NCBI GenBank assembly: GCA_025201805.1
Contig: MU619336.1
Coordinates: forward strand, 64,961-122,924
Direction of reading: 5' to 3'
Length of the DNA: 57,964 bases
Source: Parasitella parasitica
Taxonomy: Eukaryota; Mucoromycota; Mucoromycetes; Mucorales; Mucoraceae
Part shown: in pieces, positions 45,755 through 57,594 of the stretch
Layout: the number at the start of each line of letters is the position of its first letter
Position numbering within the stretch: the first letter of the stretch is position 1
Program-made: the position numbers and the translations under genes
The notes under the pieces: generated by a model
What the model saw: only the letters and a program-made list of their open reading frames with translations
What the model was told of the DNA's origin: nothing
The model's database searches: none

Positions 45755-46122
45755 ATAAATAACCTATAGACGCATGACAAAATAGGTACAGTATGGCTTT
45801 AGTCACGTGTGGGTGTTTATAATTGAAGGGGCTCATGTCATGGTTTTAGTGGGGAACCACCACCTTTTTGTGAAAATACACACAGGAACACACTTTGGAG
45901 TTTATATTTCTTTCTCTTTTCTTTTTCTCCAAAAAAAAAAAAAAAAAAAAAAAACCAGGAGGGTTAGGGTCTACTTTTATTCTTCTTTTTGTTATTATTA
46001 TACATCTGCATCTCTCTTTCTTTTTCTCTTTCTCTTTTTTCTCTCTCTCTTTTATCACAACAATCCTCCATCAAATTTTTTTTGTTTAAACTTGAACGAA
46101 AAAAAAAAAAAAAACATACAAA
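45755..46122. other. Spacer, cyclin promoter and leader
   Basis: 368 bp with an A-run at 45932-45953, CT-rich stretches and another A-run just before the cyclin ATG. No gene. Confidence 0.5.
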
Positions 46123-47352
46123 ATGTTACCCATAACATTTGACTTGGCAAAATATCCAACAGTCGATACTATTCGGCTACTGGCATCTTTATTGGAAAGA
46201 ATGACGCTCGCTAACGATCTACTGAATAAACAACCTCAACAGCAGCGCCGTGCTTCTTTACAGCAACAACAGCAGCAGCAACCACAGCAACAGCAAGCAC
46301 CGGCCTACACCCGGTTTCATGCCAGATTAGTGCCTTCCATCGATATCTATTCCTACTTGTCTAGAATATTAAAGTACTGCCCCTGTTCAAATGAATGTTT
46401 TTTGAGCTTACTGGTATACTTTGATCGCATGTCCAAAAATTCGCTGGCGTTGACTGGGACACCATTTACTATTGATTCTTTCAATATTCATCGACTTATC
46501 ATTGCTGGTGTTATGGTATCCAGCAAGTTTTTCAGTGACGTGTTTTATACCAATACTCGATATGCAAAGGTAAAGCGAAAAGGGGAGGGGGGGGGGAAGA
46601 GGGAGGAAAGGGGAGGAGAATATTGACTGATCGATATATTGATTTAGGTTGGCGGGTTACCGGTCAGTGAACTAAACAATCTTGAACTGGAGTTTCTTAA
46701 ATTGAATGGCTTTAACCTGACCGTTCCTATCAGTGAGTTGCAAAAGTATGGCGACCAGTTGTTGAAGGTTGGCTATATGACTCAAGTCAAATCAGCCGGT
46801 TTTCGCCATACTCGCTCTAGTTCATTAGATCAAACAAGAGATATTGAACGAGTCTGTGATTTAACCCAAAGAATGTCGTTTGATGAACAGCAATACCACC
46901 AGCCTTATCATCCACATCACTCTCAGCAACAACACCAATATCAGCAGCAGCGTTTCTATAACAACAGCAACAATAGCAGCAAACGACAACCAAATCAAGT
47001 TCGTCGTATGACCAGTGCCAACAGCTTGAAAGACAATAACAGTCGATTTAACTATGAGCAGCCACGACATTCTCGATCGAGTGTGAATTTGCATCAAGTT
47101 TGGAAACCAAGTAGTCCACTTCCTCAGGAAGAAGGCAAGAACCGACGATTGTCATTAACTTCTATTCATGCTCCACCCTTCATACCTAGCAGTGAGCTGC
47201 AACAACCTCAGCCGCACCAGCAGCATTTGCAACAACATCAACAGTTGCAACATCAGGGCCAAATTTACTATTACCCACCCATGGGAATACCTACACCGCC
47301 GCCTTCTGCTTCCCCGGTTCACCATCAATCGACATCGTCCTACTACTTGTAA
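46123..47352 (+). CDS. Pho80/Pcl-type cyclin (Pho85-family partner)
   Basis: Two exons, 46123-46569 and 46648-47352, give 383 residues. The cyclin box starts near residue 60 (FHARLVPSIDIYSYLSRILK) and continues through YCPCSNECFLSLLVYFDRMS, FTIDSFNIHRLIIAGVMVSS and KFFSDVFYTNTRYAKVGGLP to SELNNLELEFLKLNGF. That VGGLP...E(L/F)N.LE..FL motif is characteristic of Pho80/Pcl cyclins. An N-terminal Gln tract (near residues 40-58) and a long Gln/His/Ser/Pro-rich tail surround the box. Family members activate the kinase Pho85 in phosphate signalling, glycogen control or polarity; the specific branch is not readable. The 78-nt intron contains an extreme G-rich run. Confidence 0.9.
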
Positions 47353-48079
47353 TAGTAAATTGACCCAGAAAGACAGATGCACATTATATATCTCATTATT
47401 CTATTGCACACTACAACCATATATATATCATACACACATACAAACTTACACAGCAAAAAACAAACAGCCTTTTTGTATATATCTATCATAATTATCACAA
47501 GTATTTTATTTAATAGCATCTTTCTTTTCTTGATCTGTCTTTTTCTGTCTTCCTTATCCTACTAACCATACTACTACCATTATTATTATTAACATATTAT
47601 TATTTAACTATATATCTTTTTTTCCTTCTTCCTCTATGAAAATAAACAAAACATAAAAAAAAAATACATCTTGTGCTACCTCGTTACTAGTGAGGATGGT
47701 AGCTTTTTTTTGTGAGGTTTGTACTAGTTGATTTATGTGCCTTGATTTTTTCCTATATTTTTTTTTCTGGGTGTTCTACTAGTTGACAAAATTGATTCTT
47801 ATAGTATGTTTGTACTAGAGAAGCAAAGGGACCGGGAGAGAGGGGCAGGGACACATTAAAAAAATTTACTTGATTGTTGCAACGAAAAAAAAAAACTAAT
47901 ATAAAAGATTTAATACATGTAACCTTGGCCAAATCTTTTGGCTCTTGATACACGAGCAAGTCTATATATTTTTAATGCTACACAGAAAAAACCAGTAATA
48001 TTAGAGTGTTCATATCTTTAACCTGAAGAAAAAACCTCTTCTTATCATTTTTCTCTTTCTATCATTATAATTGAAAAAG
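47353..48079. other. Spacer between cyclin and septin genes
   Basis: AT-rich 3' and 5' flanks with AATAAAC near 47640. No gene is seen on either strand. Confidence 0.55.
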
Positions 48080-49255
48080 ATGGGGCCAAGATCAAGAAAA
48101 AATCATGTTTCGCATTTCAATGTGATGGTTGTTGGCTTCTCAGGGGTTGGCAAGACATCTTTTGTCAGAACATTGCTAGAAACCTTGTCCCTGGACCAAG
48201 CTAATGCGGCCGCCAATACTAACAAAAAGAGACGTGATTCATTTATGAGCGAGAATTCGTCAGTTGTGGTTCAGGAACAACTGCAAGGCCCTATTGAGAG
48301 AACGACGCAGCCGTATACCATTTCAAGAGAAATCGAAATAGAAAAAAAGGAACGCATTATATTGACCATCATAGACACGCCTGGTTTCGGCGCTGAATAT
48401 CTAGTCGATAAGCAGCTGTACGATATTACAAAATACATTGAGCATCAATTTGATTTGACTCTACAAGAAGTATGCGTTATACATTAACATATAGCGGATT
48501 GAATCATAATAACCTCCTTTTTTTCATACAAATGTAAAATGTAGGAATCAAAAGTGAAACGTAACCCAAAGGCCGTGGACACGCAGGTCCATTGTTGTTT
48601 ATACTTTATCGACCCCAGGAAACCAGCACTCGATGAATTCGATATTCGTATTTTGAAGCGACTCTCAAATCGTGCCAATGTGATTCCCATCATTGGAAAA
48701 GCAGACAATCTCACCTTGGCACAAAGAAACCGCTTGAAGCCTTCCATCATCAAAGACATTTATACTACCCATAAAATCCCCATATACGGTATGCCAGACG
48801 AGGAACAAGACGAGGAGGAAGAGATGGACGATGAAGGGAAGAGCGATAATGACAAGAAAGGGGAAAAACCTACAACACTCGATCAATTTCTACTGCAATT
48901 TGATTATGAAAACGAGGATGCCGACACTCAGTCAATCTTGAGTTACTTGCATACTGTTCCTTTCACAGTGATTGCCTACGAAGACGATCCAGAAACCGGC
49001 AGCCCTATCGATATTAGTCCAGATATCAAGCTGGGCCGTGATTTCGGGTGGGGCTTCATTGATTGCTTGGGTGAAAAGTACAGTGATTTCGTCAAGCTCA
49101 AGTACATGCTTTTGTCTTCTCATCGTCGTTATCTACAGCTGGATACTGTGGAGAGATACTATGAGCAATACCGCACTGAAAGGCTGATGCATAAGAGAGT
49201 TACAAAGATTGCAATGGCTGCTCCACCTGCTACAGCTTTTTCTTCTTCTACATAG
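48080..49255 (+). CDS. Septin GTPase
   Basis: Two exons, 48080-48469 and 48545-49255, give 366 residues. I chose the ATG at 48080. The GTP-binding core shows the P-loop GFSGVGKTS near residues 17-25, the switch II motif DTPGFG (G3) near 103, and IGKAD (G4). CLYFIDP stands at the usual septin position. The C-terminal part GWGFIDCLGEKYSDFVKLK and then LSSHRRYLQLDTVERYYEQY matches the septin unique element. The coiled-coil tail usual in Cdc3/Cdc11/Cdc12 types is missing and the protein ends soon after EQYRTERL. An acidic loop (DEEQDEEEEMDDEGKSDN) is inserted after the G4 region. Septins form membrane-associated filaments at septa and hyphal tips. The subgroup is uncertain. Confidence 0.9.
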
Positions 49256-49756
49256 TATACCTTTGGATCTTACATTTTTGAAATAAATTATTGCTTGCTG
49301 GTAATGTCTTGATGCATCATGTACGAACTGAGACTGTAGCTATTTTCTGTTGTCTTGCTGTCGCACAAAATATAAACAAGCATCCCGACTTGAAAAACAC
49401 TAGGGGGGGAGGATGTGAAATTTGGTGATAAACAATGCGCCATCTTTGGTATTGATTTTGAAGTCATGAGATTCCTAGTACTTTGATCACATTGATGTGT
49501 CTTTAATTATAAAATGTTTTTCATCATGGCCTATAAAAGAGACCCCCCTCGATTTCACACTGTCAATCAGTGACAAAGAGATCTAAGCTTTTAGCGCCTT
49601 TTAGAATAGTGTCTCGAACATGCTGTCTTACCTTAGAGGGGAAGCTGCGAATATGCATCATTAGTCGTTGTTGACTGGGATTTAAACAAGCAAAAAATTT
49701 TGGAACGTGCCAAAAGATCTTGAGAAAGCAGGTTGTTTCAACATTTATACAACAAA
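49256..49756. other. Spacer upstream of MOG1
   Basis: 501 bp without a recognisable gene; holds the septin 3' flank and the MOG1 promoter. A G-run lies at 49404-49410. Confidence 0.5.
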
Positions 49757-50491
49757 ATGCAGACTACAGAGCTATTTGGTGGTGCTATCGTGGCTCCAGT
49801 CTTTGACTCATTTTCGGATGCAAGGTTTGTATATATGGTTGTGTGACAAGTGGTCCTACTCACGCAGTCATCTAGTCAATTCCGTCAAGTACCAGACAAT
49901 CAGGAAGTTTTCGTTGACTCGAACACGCAGCAAAGTTTGATTTATGAGCTCTTGGAGCAGGTTGAAGCACAAAACGAACAGGTAGCCCAGTAAGCACGCA
50001 CAAAATGAGGAATTTATTAGAGAATTAGAGTAGTAACCGTTGTGTAGACATCATTTTCAACAACTAGCTGATGATAACGATGCTAAAGAATGCAAGATAA
50101 TCTCAATGGAGGTTCTATGCCCCCAAAACGTATCGCCTCATCTACCGTAAGCATGAATCAGCCATAACGCTCGTACTTTATCTGACATCTTGCCTCATTT
50201 CACAGCCAAGATACGACCGAGATATATGCTGTGCAAGGCGAACAAAAGGTTGCAAAGTTTAACGAAGCCGACGCATTCAATACAGTAGAGATTGTTCTGG
50301 TCGTTGTGCGATTGACCAACGTTAAAGCTGATTTTGTCATTTCCATAAATGCACCAGCCAAATTGGCACAAGCCAGCAGTGAGCAAAAATCAGTCAATTA
50401 TGCAAGTGCTGTTACTATTGACACTGTCAAACAAGAAATGCTGGCTATTTTGAAAGGTTTACAAGTTAGGGATTGGAGCCTTTTCCAATAA
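49757..50491 (+). CDS. MOG1: Ran-binding nuclear import factor Mog1
   Basis: Four exons: 49757-49824, 49876-49989, 50048-50146 and 50206-50491, with introns of 51, 58 and 59 nt, giving 188 residues. The N terminus MQTTELFGGAIVAPVFDSFS followed by DASQFRQVPDNQEVFVD is the family signature (L-x-G-G-A-I and R-Q-V-P-D-N-Q-E-V-F). SLIYELLEQVEAQ, HHFQQLADDN and VEIVLVVVRLTNVKADFVIS follow in the usual order. Length fits (about 190-220 in yeast and animals). Mog1 binds Ran/Gsp1 and helps nucleotide release and nuclear import. Intron 1 has a slightly unusual donor (GTTTGT) and its acceptor is the TCTAG at 49875; an earlier CAG would break the conserved frame. The gene converges on the tetraspanin gene with only 75 bp between stop codons, including a G9-10 tract. 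Confidence 0.9.
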
Positions 50492-50566
50492 AGGCGATTT
50501 TTTTTTATAAATATATCGTAAATAGTAGTAAAGGCGTTGCCATATAGATGGAGGGGGGGGGGAGGT

Positions 50567-51812
50567 TTAAGTGTGTCTTCTATGCAAGTCTGTTTCATCA
50601 CGAAGCAGAGCTGAACAGACTGAGCTCACACTGGAAGTGGCTGCGATGATTTCCTTGTAATCGACATGATAAAGTTTCGGTGGTAAACCTTTCCCAAACT
50701 TTTCGTTTACATGATTCGAACACAATAAGGCTGAAAATAACACCAAAATATGCACTGGAATCATGCTGAAAGCCACAGTCCATGTAATCCTCAATGCTTC
50801 AACTGTCAAGCTTTGGTATTTGTATTTGCACCCAGGATACAGTGTTCGAGGGTAGCATTTGTTGGAGCGTTCATGGTAATCAGAGAAGGTTTTATAGCCG
50901 CAACAGCGTAAATTTGCCTGGAGATTTGCTCTCCCTGACGAGTCCAGTGTATAATGCCATTGGTAGGACAATTTTCCCTGTTTTTCTCCATGTCAATAAT
51001 ACAATAGCACTCGGCCCTTCATATTGCAAACATACCTCAATGTTCCATTTGCTTTTTCTGTAAGCCGTATATCCGATAGCAGCAATCAAGCCCAAACACG
51101 GCCACATGAAAAGATTGTATACCGCCAAAAGAGGTCGATTGTTAAGTATTATAGCTGCAAATCCTATCAAAGAAGTCAAGAGGCAAATAACACCTGCTGC
51201 TGTAACCACTATGCGTATACATTAGTATTGACAAAGCGTGCAATGTGCCCAAGCATACAACTCACAGTTGACAAGTGTTTGTTGCCCAATCAGAAAAACC
51301 AAGGCATTCTGGTAGACTATAAACCACGTTACACATGTATGAGTTCTCGACTTCAGCTTTTGACAGATAAACCTTCCCCCCCCCACCAAGAACTTACGTC
51401 TAAAATATGTACATAGTCCCAAAATAAGTGTAATAAGACCGTAGGCAAAAAGCTATGTATTTCACAGCTTAGTAACCACAAGTAGGCCATTCAATAAAAT
51501 AAACTGCGCACTTACTAGTGAATTCATGAGGATAAGCCATATTTTGTGTCCTGTCCAACGACGCCATTGTTTGACAGGGATACTAGGAGAACCCTCAGGC
51601 ACATGTCTCTTCATGATGTGTAGATCCGAACTCGTACTGGATGTCAGTGATATATTGTTATGTCTCATCCATGGCAAATGAGGTCTGATAAGAGCATTGT
51701 CGTTCCATGTTACTACACTACTGTTTGAAGAAGGATGTGATCCTGTTGAGTTGAAGGATTTCGACGATGCCGTTGAAGATACAGACGGATTTAGCGCAAT
51801 GGATCTGTTCAT
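50567..51812 (-). CDS. Tetraspanin-like four-helix membrane protein
   Basis: Five exons: 51812-51516, 51452-51398, 51316-51266, 51208-51036 and 50977-50567, with introns of 57-81 nt, giving 328 residues. A Ser/Asn-rich cytosolic N terminus of ~85 residues precedes four hydrophobic helices: LLFAYGLITLILGLCTYF, VTAAGVICLLTSLIGFAAII, LFMWPCLGLIAAIGYTAY and, after the large loop, VAFSMIPVHILVLFSALLC. The loop between helices 3 and 4 contains CCGY (217-220) and two later cysteines (KCYPRTLYPGCKY). That CCG-plus-two-Cys loop is the tetraspanin hallmark. Fungal tetraspanins such as Pls1 act in membrane microdomains and hyphal or appressorial polarity; orthology to Pls1 is not established. Intron 2 contains a G9 run. 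Confidence 0.85.
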
Positions 51813-52509
51813 CTATAGTATTTTAAGACGTAAAGAAAGGAGAAACGTGCCCGGGTTAATTGACATTTATTATAGACACTAAAACTTGTCAGTTTCAAAC
51901 AGTCTAATGTGTGTACTAAGCTTTTAGTTTAAATATTTCTAGCATTCATATCCTTAATGCAAATGCAAAAGCCTTTCTAAGCTGTAGAAAAAGGTGCACA
52001 AATTTGGTGCACCTTTAGGCATTGGTTACTTGGCGGATGCTAGCTCCAAAATGAAAGATGATACTACAGTATATCACTTTATCGTATCGATTCATTGCAA
52101 TACACGGTCAATTTCAACATTGAAGCATCTCTTCGATCTACAAATTGAAATGGCGAAAAACCTCAACTCTGGTGTTGATTCGGCATCTTTCAAACAGGTG
52201 TCTTGCGAATTTAAAGAGCAAACCCCTATATTCAATTTATACAATCCAGCACATGTTCATCATATCTGCAAAGCGAAAGACTCTTTGTTTAAATACTCAA
52301 ATCCAGTAGGATATGCCAGCTAATGCGCATAAGAGCCTTGAATACCAGATGAATGACTATTTGTTGTTACGGATTTCTGTATGACCATCTGTGCTGCCTT
52401 CATGTGGCTTTGTATTCCTTGATACGGTATTATAGTCTTGAATACAATACAAGGCTTATTAATTCTTCTTTCTCTCCCTTCCTCTTCCTTTGTCCCCGCA
52501 TATCGCAGC
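51813..52509. other. Spacer with a perfect hairpin and an unassigned ORF
   Basis: Lies between divergent genes. A plus-strand frame with first ATG at 52051 ends at 52323 (90 codons, beginning MKDDTTVYHFIVSIHCNTRS). It has a protein-like composition, but I recognise no family and see no splice partner. A hairpin is listed separately. Confidence 0.4.
51990..52016. repeat. Perfect 10-bp hairpin
   Basis: AAAGGTGCAC (51990-51999) and GTGCACCTTT (52007-52016) pair exactly around a 7-nt loop. It contains two GTGCAC palindromes. Possibly a regulatory site of the divergent promoter. Confidence 0.6.
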
Positions 52510-54490
52510 ATGTTCTTTTCGTATATATCAAGGCTTGTAAGATAACAAAAGTATAGGTTAAAAGGGAGTGTTTGCAAGATCTCAAACTGATACATCCTTT
52601 TGCGTAGTTTAAACAGCTGTCCAAGTCTCGATGGATCCAGGTGTACTTTGCATTAGTGATAGTACAAACGCTGTTGTCAATACCTGTTCTCATAAAGACG
52701 CTAGTGAATACAGAGGACGTAATGCAGAATACAAACCACACCCAAGACGACTTGTCACTGCCAGACGATCGAAATGCGATTTTTGGAAACTATCTTACTG
52801 CCAAAGGCTACAAGATCATCTATGAAAATGTCTTATTTATAGCTTTTGAGATATGGCGGTTATGGACTTTGACTGACGGTGTATGTGAATTTGCCTATAT
52901 ACATTGCTCCTACTTTATTGATTGATTGCTTGTTTAGATTGTGCATTTGAATTCTCTGACCATTCTTGCTTCTGCCTGGTTTTCAGTATTTTCCAGTGTC
53001 TTCAATGTGTTGGTATGTATGCGCACACGGAACAACATGCACTGCCTATGTATTTACTGAATTAACGCCCTTCAAAGCTCGTCATTGAATCTAACAAATG
53101 GATTACTAGTAAATTTGAAGTGCTGAAGGTGGAAAACAAGAACCTCCAAATTGCTCTAAGTACTACGCTGTTCCTTTTATCTGTGCCTGTCATAATATCT
53201 GCATATAAAACCGCCAAAATCATCGGCTGGCAAGTATACAAAAAGATTGGCAGCAGTATTGAGCTTCAGAGTAAGTCAAGAGCAGTAGTGATTTATAATA
53301 CTTTCAAATTAACGACCAGTAGATATGTACCAAAATGTCCAGTGGTTTGCGCTATGGCTCAAGATTGACATTTATTTCGAGATTGTCCTGTTGATCTTCA
53401 CAACCGTTGTTTCCAAAAGACTTGGTTTTCAGATCATCTGCATCATAATGACTATTTTAGTATCCGTTTCATTGATATTTGCGAGGTTTGCAATTACAAG
53501 GGAGAGTAACTGGATGATGTTTGCATTTCTGTTCCTGCAGGTGATGTTACTGGTCTGCAACATCTATAGTCTTGTTGGTTTGTTCGAGTATTCGGCTGTG
53601 GATCTCTGGTTTACCGGCATCGTTTATGGTAACTATTCAAGCATCGGCTGTCGTCCAATCTTTTTAATGTCTTTTCTTTCACCATAGAATTTGCATCCAG
53701 TATCTGCATAATAGTAATAATGCACAGAAAAAAGATTGTTATCAGCATATTTGTAACTAATCTATAAATAGATTACCGTGTATATGGCCATCAGATGTCA
53801 AATCAATTTTGGTAAAGGCCTTAAGCCGTTTGGTAAGCTTTTTCATATATCACACAGCTTTACATAGATGTGTATTTTATTTATATACATGTATTTATAG
53901 TTTTCTGGATTCCGTTCCAAGGGACTGCAAAGTTCATTGAGGAGCCACCACATTACGCTATAGAGGCTGGCTTACTAGGCGTAAAGGGCAGTAACGATCG
54001 CATGCCCATTGATGACGAAGATGATGATTTCTACAATGAGTCTACATTAACGGAAACTAGAAAAGCACTTGTGCTTGACGACAAATCAACTCAAATTCTT
54101 CGCAAGTCGATGGAACAAGTTGACAATCTCAAGATGGAGAAATATTATGCGAGCAACATGATACCAGACGCGATCAAACTTAAATCAGACGCATCAACCC
54201 AGCCTGCAAGGATGGCGATGAAACCCGTGCCAAAGAATGCCACAGTTACAACCGTTACTACAACTATTAATAGGAGCAAACCGTGGCGAAGCGAAATTTC
54301 TCCGGTACCTGACAACAATTCAGAAACACTCTCTACAATAGTTCTAGATCCAGGAACATCTGAGCCTACCATCATGAGGCGAGTGGTGCATCCTATCTTA
54401 AGCCCAACAACGCCAAATTCATCCACGACAACAACAATTACCAAGGCGACCTCAACCACAACTATAACCGCAACTTCGATTTACCCTTAA
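52510..54490 (+). CDS. UPF0658-type Golgi membrane protein, copy A
   Basis: Eight exons: 52510-52536, 52608-52880, 52938-53012, 53078-53270, 53323-53628, 53688-53713, 53772-53832 and 53901-54490, giving 516 residues. The tiny first exon supplies the ATG (MFFSYISRL). The core has seven or more hydrophobic helices, including VYFALVIVQTLLSIPVLI, LQIALSTTLFLLSVPVIIS and FEIVLLIFTTVVS. The cytosolic motif GWQVYKKIGSS between helices, followed by MYQNVQWFALWLKIDIYFE, is typical of the fungal UPF0658 Golgi membrane family. The C-terminal ~190 residues are hydrophilic, Thr/Ser-rich and start with a conserved short motif (RMPIDDEDDD). Biochemical function is unknown. The adjacent gene is a paralogue with matching intron positions. 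Confidence 0.82.
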
Positions 54491-54799
54491 TTTGCTCGAC
54501 CCTGAAAAACCTTGCATTGCATGTGTATCTGCAGTTTGCGCCACAATCTCTTTTTTTTTTTTTATGTTTTTATTTGGAGCCCATGCTTTCTTTCTGCACG
54601 CAATAATAATAAAAAGGGGGGAGGGAGGCTGAATGAATTACCTTACTTGAACAGAATCGTATTGATTGTTCATTCCACATATAAAATCATCTGATATGTT
54701 GTAGTGCATATAAAAGAATAAGAAATCACTCAGCCTTTTTGATGATTTACTTGACTTCTACTCTTTTGCTTCTTCTATTCTTTTTAATCTTGTTGAACA
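54491..54799. other. Spacer between tandem paralogues
   Basis: 309 bp holding the 3' flank of copy A and the promoter of copy B, with T-runs and a G6 run near 54616. No gene. Confidence 0.5.
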
Positions 54800-56391
54800 A
54801 TGATATTTTCTGTGTTGGTACGATCATATATTCAATAGATAATCACGTTCGTAGCAAATTATTCATACTTTTAGCAATAGAAACGACGAGTCAAAAAGTC
54901 GAAATGGGGTATCCTTTTTCTGGCTTTAGCTGGTTTTCAAGTGGTTGTTGCATTGGGCTTCCTTATCCCAGCCTTCATACATGTGAGGGAAATTCATGAT
55001 GGCAATGGCCTCAATAACGACCTGGCAGACTATTCTGGAAAGTCATTCAAAGTGTCTGGAGAATGTCTCATGTTCATAATCTTTGAACTTTGGCGGCTAT
55101 GGCTGGCTATAGACGGCGTATGTCATAAACACAAATTTACTAATTTGCTCCCCCCCACTAAATCTAAACTTTAGGTAGTTCGACTAAATTCAAGGACAAT
55201 ATATGCCTCTGCGTCGTTCACTATATTATCTTTTTTGTTTAGCATCATGGTATATACATCAACGCACATAAGTATATATATGCAGCTGCTAACGTTTTTT
55301 ATTTTGAACTAGTTAGTTGCAGAATCTGTCAATTGGATCAAAGTAATTAATAATAGCCGATCAGCAATAGAGCATCCAGAATACAACAACTTGCGTTTAA
55401 TCAACCAACACCTACAGATCGCACTTTCTGTATCCATATTCTTGCTCATTTTCCCTACGTTTTGGGTTGCAAATCGAATCACAAAAGATTTTGGCTGGGA
55501 CGTGTACAAAAAGATTGGTAGTAGTATCAAAATACAAGGCAAGTCTTGCACACATGTCTTGCAAATAGTGCAAAAAGCCTAAACTATTTATTACGTGTGT
55601 AGAAATGTACATTGACTTGCAATGGCTATCATTAATGTTGAAAATTGACATATTTTTCGAATTTCTATCGTACCTCTTGCTTTTCGTATATCAAAAATTC
55701 AACACACCTTTTGAAATTGCTTCCAGGCTCTACATGTCACCAGACGATGGTCTCATCGTATTTATCGTGCTATTACTACCTTCTTTTATTCTTTGCAGAT
55801 TATCGATAGCAAGAGAAAGTCATTTTCTCATGAGCATTTTTATCTTTGTTCAAGTTGCCTTTTTAGCAAACACGATCGTTACTGCTGTGGTCACATTTGC
55901 CGTAGCTAGGGCATGGTATGCTTATATGATGTACAGTAAGTAATATAAGATTATTACAGGTATTGATCGCTGAATTCTAACTCTTATTTTTCTCTCTAGT
56001 TGCTGGAGTCTTGGTTGCAGCGATTGTAAGAAGAAAAACCAAAACAATTTGTTCTACGAATTATTGTATATCAACTTTTTATATAAATATAGGCAACCAT
56101 GGGTCTTGCTATCAAATGTCAATTGAATTTTAACAAGGGTCTCAAAGATCATGGTAAGCGGCTATAATGCACTATAGTAATTATGCCATTAGTTAATTAC
56201 TATAAATAGTTCAATGGCACCCTTGGAAGAGAAATCTTTCAATCAAAAGGAAATCAGTAAATTACAATACTGTGCATGCAACAGAAGAGTATTTTGGCGC
56301 AAATGGCAGAAGAGATAGTATACCGATAGATGACGATGATTCCTCAATGCATATAGATATGCTTCCTGAACCACCAAGAACGAAGCCATGA
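54800..56391 (+). CDS. UPF0658-type Golgi membrane protein, copy B
   Basis: Eight exons: 54800-54817, 54881-55117, 55175-55249, 55313-55538, 55603-55935, 56000-56025, 56093-56153 and 56210-56391, giving 385 residues. Exons 3, 6 and 7 have exactly the same lengths as in copy A (75, 26 and 61 nt), so the genes arose by tandem duplication. Shared motifs are E(I/L)WRLW, LQIALS, GWDVYKKIGSSI, MYIDLQWLSLMLKIDIFFE, ARESHFLMSIFIFVQVA and KCQLNFNKGLK. Intron 4 (55539-55602) starts with GC, not GT, in the strong context AAG|GCAAGT, a credible GC-AG intron. The C-terminal tail is much shorter than in copy A but keeps the acidic motif (SIPIDDDDSS). Confidence 0.82.
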
Positions 56392-57237
56392 TAATTTGGA
56401 TGCTATAATATGTGTATAACAAAAATTTGAATCGTTACATATAAACTGTAATCTTGACACATAATTCATAGCGTATTTGCCGTGAAAGAGCAATATACTT
56501 TGCTACAGACATATCGTGGGTTAATTTTTGTGTTTAATAATGTGGTATCAATAACATTACATTAATATATTAGAAATTAAACTTTTTGATTGAATCAAGC
56601 GAAGTCTTTATTTTGTTTTAATTCCTTCAAAATTTTGAGAACGTAACTGTATAGAAAGAAGAACTTGAACTTTTTTCAAAGCTTTAATATCTTTTTCTTC
56701 CTTTGTGTTTTTTTTTACTTGATGTACGCATTTTTATAGAACCTTTGGTGGCTACTTAGTACTCTATAACATTGGTAATAGTGCATAATTAGTTACCGGA
56801 CTATCGATAAATAGTACAACCAGAAATAAAATAGCACCTCAGTATATGCCAATAACAAACCTAAGCAAATGTTATTCTTCATCTCCCTAGATAATTTTAA
56901 GCTTTTAAGTCCTGTATAAGATTTGAGAATATATTGCACATAATCGATAACTGTCCGTAACAAGAACCTGCTATTTGACAGACGCCATTTCTCTCGATGC
57001 AATATTTTTATTCTGATTATCCGAATGAGGAATTATTCAAATAAAAAAGTTATGAATTAATCAGGTCGAGATCTCGTTTATTACATGAAAAAAATAATGG
57101 TTTATTATATACTAGTGAATCTAAGTAAACTAAAGGGGGGATCAGATATAAATGTGAGACATGGCATTATTGCATCCATATAAAGGCTACATATGTCATA
57201 TCTAACTTAGTCATAATGCACGGATCATGATATTAAT
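56392..57237. other. Spacer without genes
   Basis: AT-rich; a minus frame at 56793-57002 has no recognisable content. Nothing else seen. Confidence 0.5.
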
Positions 57238-57594
57238 TGTTGGTAATTCTTTTACAAATAAGGAATAAGCTACAAGTTGTAATTGGACCTCTTGCAAGGT
57301 TCCAGGCTTATTCAAAGAATACATCTAGATCAGATCGCGGGATGTCGGGAAGACATCCTACCCGATTTTCTCTTTAATGTAAAATAGAAAGATAGGTCTG
57401 TCCTGGAAATGCTGTGATTTAATAAGGTTTGACACTTCTTGTCAAACATCAGATGTTATGTGGATAAACATTGCTTGAGATATATTTTAGTATAAATAGA
57501 GATTATATCTTATGTCAATAAAAGTCTTTAGTTTTGTATCTAGTTTTATTCAGAAAAGTCTTTATTACTTTATACAAACAGCATTCACATAACA
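57238..57594 (+). mobile_element. Possible long terminal repeat (357 bp)
   Basis: Begins TGTTGG and ends CACATAACA, so the ends are TGTT...AACA. Inside are a TATAAATAGAG at ~57492 and an AATAAAAG at ~57518, in LTR order. There are also two hairpins: GGATGTC/GACATCC near 57341-57359 and TTTGACA/TGTCAAA near 57428. The flanking 5-bp words (TTAAT and TTACG) do not form a target-site duplication. It would therefore be a decayed solo LTR or the first LTR of an element continuing right. No second copy is in the window, so this rests on motif order alone. Confidence 0.35.
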
